DNA of 64,000 nucleotides, taken from assembly GCA_964593455.1 (NCBI GenBank), contig CAZQHK010000014.1, forward strand, positions 43,039-107,038, in the 5' to 3' direction. Made by a program: the position numbers and the translations under genes. How positions within the stretch are numbered: position 1 is the stretch's first letter; the number at the start of each line of letters is the position of its first letter. The DNA comes from CAZQHK01 sp964593455. GTDB taxonomy: Bacteria; Muiribacteriota; CAYSPT01. The notes under the pieces are model-generated. The model saw nothing but the letters and a program-made list of their open reading frames with translations, did no database searches and had not been told where the DNA came from. Shown here in pieces: positions 61,286 through 64,000 of this stretch.

Positions 61286-62830
61286 ATGAACCAGAACACA
61301 TCTCAGTACGCAGAGCTTTTAACGGGAGCGGTCATGGGTATCGAGGCGAAACCGGTTAGTGTAGAAATCAACATCGCCCGGGGACTGCCTGCCTTTAACA
61401 TCGTGGGGCTCCCTGATGCCTCGATCCGGGAGAGCCGGGAGAGGATCCGGGCAGCCATCCAGCACACGGGATGCGAGTTCCCCCTGGGGCGGATAACAGC
61501 CAACTTAGCGCCGGGAGATACGCGAAAAGAGGGACCGTCTTTCGATCTATCTCTGGCAGTAGGTATTTTGGCGGCCACGGGACAGGTGGATCCGGGGCGG
61601 GCGGCCCGGTATCTCTATATCGGAGAACTTCGCCTGGACGGCACGCTCCAACCGTGCCGGGGAGTGCTGCCTATCGTATCGTCATTGAAAGAAGGACTGG
61701 CTGATACGGTGATCGTGCCTCCTGAAAATGGCGATGAAGCAGCGGCGGCGGGAGATATGGAGGTGCTCTGCGCCGCCACGCTGGCGGATGTGGTGGCCTT
61801 TCTCAAGGAAGAGGGACAGCTCGAACGAAGAGATGAACATAGTCTGGTGGTCTGTGAACAAGATGGAAACGGTCTTGATTTTGCCGATGTGCGAGGGCAG
61901 GCGGTGGTGAAACGGGCCCTGGAGGTGGCCGCTGCCGGGAACCACAATGTCTTGATGGTGGGAACTCCCGGGGCGGGAAAGACCATGCTGGCCCGGAGGG
62001 TCCCGGGTATACTGCCGGCTATGAGCCGGGAGGAGTGGATCGAGGTGACCAAGATCTACTCGGCAGCGGGTCTTTTACAAAGCGGGGAACCGGCCCCCTT
62101 TGCCCGGCCCTTTAGAACGCCGCATCACACTATTGGCCGGGCCGGCCTGGTAGGTGGAGGGTGTGTACCCATGCCGGGTGAAGTCAGCCTGGCCCACCGG
62201 GGAGTGCTCTTTTTAGACGAGATACCCGAGTTCAACCGGCCGGCTCTGGAAAGTCTGCGTGAACCGTTGGAGTCAGGTGAAATCATCTTATCGCGGGTGT
62301 TAGGTACCGTCAGGTACCCGGCCCGGTTTCTGCTCATGTCGGCGGCCAACCCTTGTCCATGCGGTTACCTGCTTGATTCCGGGCAGACCTGCACCTGTGA
62401 TCCTTACCGGGTCCGCCGTTACCGGTCCCGGATATCGGGGCCGCTGCTCGATCGGATCGATATCCACGTAGAGGTTTCACGGCCAGCTGCCGGCGACCTG
62501 CTTAACCGGGTTCGAGGAGAAGGATCGCGGGAGATACGGGAGCGGGTGCTAACTGCCAGACAGCGGCAGAAAAAACGGTTGAACCGGGAGATCATGTGCA
62601 CCAATGCCAACATGAATCAGGCGGAACTGGAAGAACACTGCCGGCTTGCCCAGGATGGAGATATCTTCATGCGTCACTCTCTGGAACGTTTGGGACTCTC
62701 GGCCCGCGCGTTTCACAAAGTGCTCCGCGTGGCCAGAACCATTGCCGACCTGGAAGATTCACCGGCTGTTTCGGTGGCTCATCTGGCTGAGGCCGTGTCA
62801 TACCGGTGTTTCGATAGGGGCTGGATTTGA
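61286..62830 (+). CDS. comM: ComM/YifB-family Mg-chelatase-like AAA+ ATPase
   Basis: 514 residues. The N-terminal Lon-like/ChlI domain (GLPAFNIVGLPDASIRESRER) precedes an AAA+ module with Walker A GTPGAGKT near 219 and Walker B GVLFLDEIPEF. A zinc-like NPCPCGYLLDSGQTCTC insert and the C-terminal Mg_chelatase_C (ARAFHKVLRVARTIADL) follow. ComM is a helicase promoting branch migration in natural transformation. ATG 61286 follows AAAGGGTGAT; the frame open from 61157 lacks a site. It is not adjacent to other competence genes. Confidence 0.94.
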   Translation: MNQNTSQYAELLTGAVMGIEAKPVSVEINIARGLPAFNIVGLPDASIRESRERIRAAIQHTGCEFPLGRITANLAPGDTRKEGPSFDLSLAVGILAATGQVDPGRAARYLYIGELRLDGTLQPCRGVLPIVSSLKEGLADTVIVPPENGDEAAAAGDMEVLCAATLADVVAFLKEEGQLERRDEHSLVVCEQDGNGLDFADVRGQAVVKRALEVAAAGNHNVLMVGTPGAGKTMLARRVPGILPAMSREEWIEVTKIYSAAGLLQSGEPAPFARPFRTPHHTIGRAGLVGGGCVPMPGEVSLAHRGVLFLDEIPEFNRPALESLREPLESGEIILSRVLGTVRYPARFLLMSAANPCPCGYLLDSGQTCTCDPYRVRRYRSRISGPLLDRIDIHVEVSRPAAGDLLNRVRGEGSREIRERVLTARQRQKKRLNREIMCTNANMNQAELEEHCRLAQDGDIFMRHSLERLGLSARAFHKVLRVARTIADLEDSPAVSVAHLAEAVSYRCFDRGWI

Positions 62831-62863
62831 GTTCCAAGGTTGTAGATTTAAATGGAAGGGTGT

Positions 62864-63757
62864 TTAGTTGAGGAGACCGGTAGTGATGGAGCTCTCTTCA
62901 CCGGCGGGTTCCTCTTTGAACTCGTAGGTCTCGCCACACAGTTCGTACTCATCGCCCCAGAGGTCGAGCTTGTCTTTACGCCAGAGTTCGAACCAGATCT
63001 TGTTATTGGCGTACATGCGTCGGCATTCCGTAATCAGGGAGTGCTTCAACTGGAAACTGACCTTGGCGGCAGCTACTATTTGGCCGTTGATCTCGATCTC
63101 GAAAAGTTTCAGTACCTTCAGGCACTCCACCTGCGCTTCGAGTTGGGAGAGAAGCGAGGCCTTAATAACCATCTCCCGGTACTCGGTGGATTCGATAACT
63201 TCCTGTTCGGTCTTCCAGAAGGAGCTTAAGAATTCCCGTTTGGTTTCACGGCCTTTACGGTACCGGTAATGGTGGTCCCCTTCCCCGTACCCGGGGAAGT
63301 ACTCATGATATAAGTTTTCCCGGTGCTCTTCGGGAATGAGCGATATGAGTTCACCCGATTCGTTGACCGCGTCGGTGGTTATTTTTTCCACGATTATGGG
63401 AACGATAGGATCCAGGGCTCGTTTTTGCACGGGTTCAAGCTCTTTATAGATCGTTGACAGGGCGAACAAATGGACCGGGTCGCCTTTTTCCATGGCTTTT
63501 AGTACGGTTGATGCCATTTCTTCACACAAGGCGCGGTACCGGCGGGCTTTGGCAATGTACGCCTGTTCCAGTTCGCCGATTTCCGATATCTTCTCGAAGG
63601 GATACTCTTCAACCTGGTACCAGGTTTCCAGTTTTTCCCAGTAAGCTTCGATGATCAGGTAACTGTCCAGAGTGAGGTTGTTCAGGCCAAACCCGGCGGC
63701 CGGGTTCAAGAACAGAACCGCGGTCAGAATACCGATCAGCAGCGCTCGTTGTTTCAT
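62864..63757 (-). CDS. Exported protein of unknown function
   Basis: 297 residues, starting with a clear signal peptide (K-Q-R then a Leu/Ile/Val core, cleavage near P-A-A-G-F-G). The mature protein is mostly helical and rich in Glu, Lys, Tyr, with several Trp. Segments such as GYGEGDHHYRYRKGRETKRE and WGDEYELCGETYEFKEE have no family I know. The GGAGAG sequence lies close before the ATG. It precedes, or is co-oriented with, another partial gene at the window edge. Confidence 0.68.
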   Translation of the reverse strand: MKQRALLIGILTAVLFLNPAAGFGLNNLTLDSYLIIEAYWEKLETWYQVEEYPFEKISEIGELEQAYIAKARRYRALCEEMASTVLKAMEKGDPVHLFALSTIYKELEPVQKRALDPIVPIIVEKITTDAVNESGELISLIPEEHRENLYHEYFPGYGEGDHHYRYRKGRETKREFLSSFWKTEQEVIESTEYREMVIKASLLSQLEAQVECLKVLKLFEIEINGQIVAAAKVSFQLKHSLITECRRMYANNKIWFELWRKDKLDLWGDEYELCGETYEFKEEPAGEESSITTGLLN

Positions 63758-63846
63758 TGTCCGTGTCTCTCCTTTTGCGTGTAGTCCGAGTAGGATGGGT
63801 GTAATGTTTAGGGGTTAGATTTATCAAAATCCGTTTAAGAATAGTG

Positions 63847-63879
63847 GCCGGGAGGACCCTGCTGTCAGGATCTCCCGGC
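63847..63879 (-). terminator. Stem-loop after the last (partial) gene
   Basis: An 8-bp stem GCCGGGAG/CTCCCGGC with additional pairing inside (GATC..CTG/CAG..GGTC). There is no strong T-run on the minus strand, so termination is plausible but unproven. Confidence 0.5.
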
Positions 63880-63897
63880 TAAAACGGGTTAGAGTTT

Positions 63898-64000
63898 TTA
63901 CCAAAGTGATGCTTGTTCGTATCCGTCACCGATATCTTCATTATTCTCGTCAACCGGCGGTATGGGAGGAGGAGGAACGGTCTCGGATCCGATAACGACT
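63898..64000 (-). CDS. C-terminal fragment of a gene with a proline-rich tail (truncated by window)
   Basis: The minus strand is open from the window end to TAA at 63898-63900, encoding 33 residues. The run is V-P-P-P-P-I-P-P-V-D-E-N-N-E-D, then I-G-D-G-Y-E-Q-A-S-L-W. A Pro-rich then acidic tail suggests a secreted or surface protein, but too little is visible. A strong stem-loop follows. Its start is outside the window. Confidence 0.55.
   Translation of the reverse strand, partial: VVIGSETVPPPPIPPVDENNEDIGDGYEQASLW

Overview
The window looks like one contiguous stretch of a bacterial chromosome from an anaerobic lineage that I cannot name. Evidence for bacterial origin is the Shine-Dalgarno sequences, the tig-clpP-clpX operon, FAS-II, murA/murI and the shikimate and lysine genes. 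Evidence for anaerobic, low-potential metabolism is an 18-gene group 4 [NiFe]-hydrogenase/Mrp antiporter operon and a two-subunit ATP-citrate-lyase-like pair. Base composition is moderate, GTG and TTG starts are frequent, none of the eight tRNA genes encodes its CCA tail, and genes are packed in tight operons. The TPR, PilT/GspE-like, secreted dockerin-like and dispersed-repeat content recalls poorly cultivated phyla; placing it would need marker-gene phylogeny.

Layout. 0-2 kb: the 3' end of murI, then seven tRNA genes (Pro, Gly, Arg, His, Lys, Leu, Gly) mixed with copies of a dispersed repeat. 2-5.4 kb: tig-clpP-clpX. 5.4-12.4 kb: a membrane TPR protein, a pair of secreted proteins (one with EF-hand/dockerin-like repeats, one of 1061 residues with no recognised family) and a ComEC-like metallo-beta-lactamase-fold protein. 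12.5-16 kb: aclA/aclB-like genes. 16-19.4 kb: a small membrane protein, pilT, and a GspE-like protein that has lost its Walker A lysine. 19.4-22.2 kb: a multi-hairpin inverted-repeat element, murA read from an apparently leaderless promoter, and a GT4 glycosyltransferase.

22.3-37.8 kb holds the most notable system: a single + strand operon with a clear promoter. It encodes a HydB/HydG-like NAD(P)H module, a molybdopterin-superfamily protein without an obvious catalytic Cys/Sec, a four-cluster ferredoxin, the complete hydrogenase core with all four Ni-Fe cysteines, a complete Mrp antiporter set (MrpA split in two) and one further antiporter-like subunit. I infer a membrane complex linking NAD(P)H or another donor, protons/H2 and Na+ or H+ gradients.

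37.9-43.8 kb: arcC-tldD-tldE, two hypothetical genes and repeats. 44-49.2 kb: fabD-acpP-fabF-fabH followed by a second ketosynthase and a second acyl carrier protein, closed by a strong terminator. 49.2-54.2 kb: gph, acetyltransferase-like genes, tRNA-Leu, a SpoU methyltransferase and a GAF/degenerate-GGDEF sensor. 54.3-59.4 kb: metG-tatD-aroB-aroQ-dapB. 59.4-64 kb: a thioesterase, a very small gene, an RNHCP-domain gene preceded by a region with strong RNA-like pairing, comM, a secreted hypothetical gene, and the 3' end of one more gene.

Two dispersed non-coding families run through the window. One is an approximately 123-nt modular repeat concentrated beside tRNA-Leu genes. The other is a MITE-like element with terminal inverted repeats. 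All functional statements come from reading translations and motifs by eye; no database search was run.
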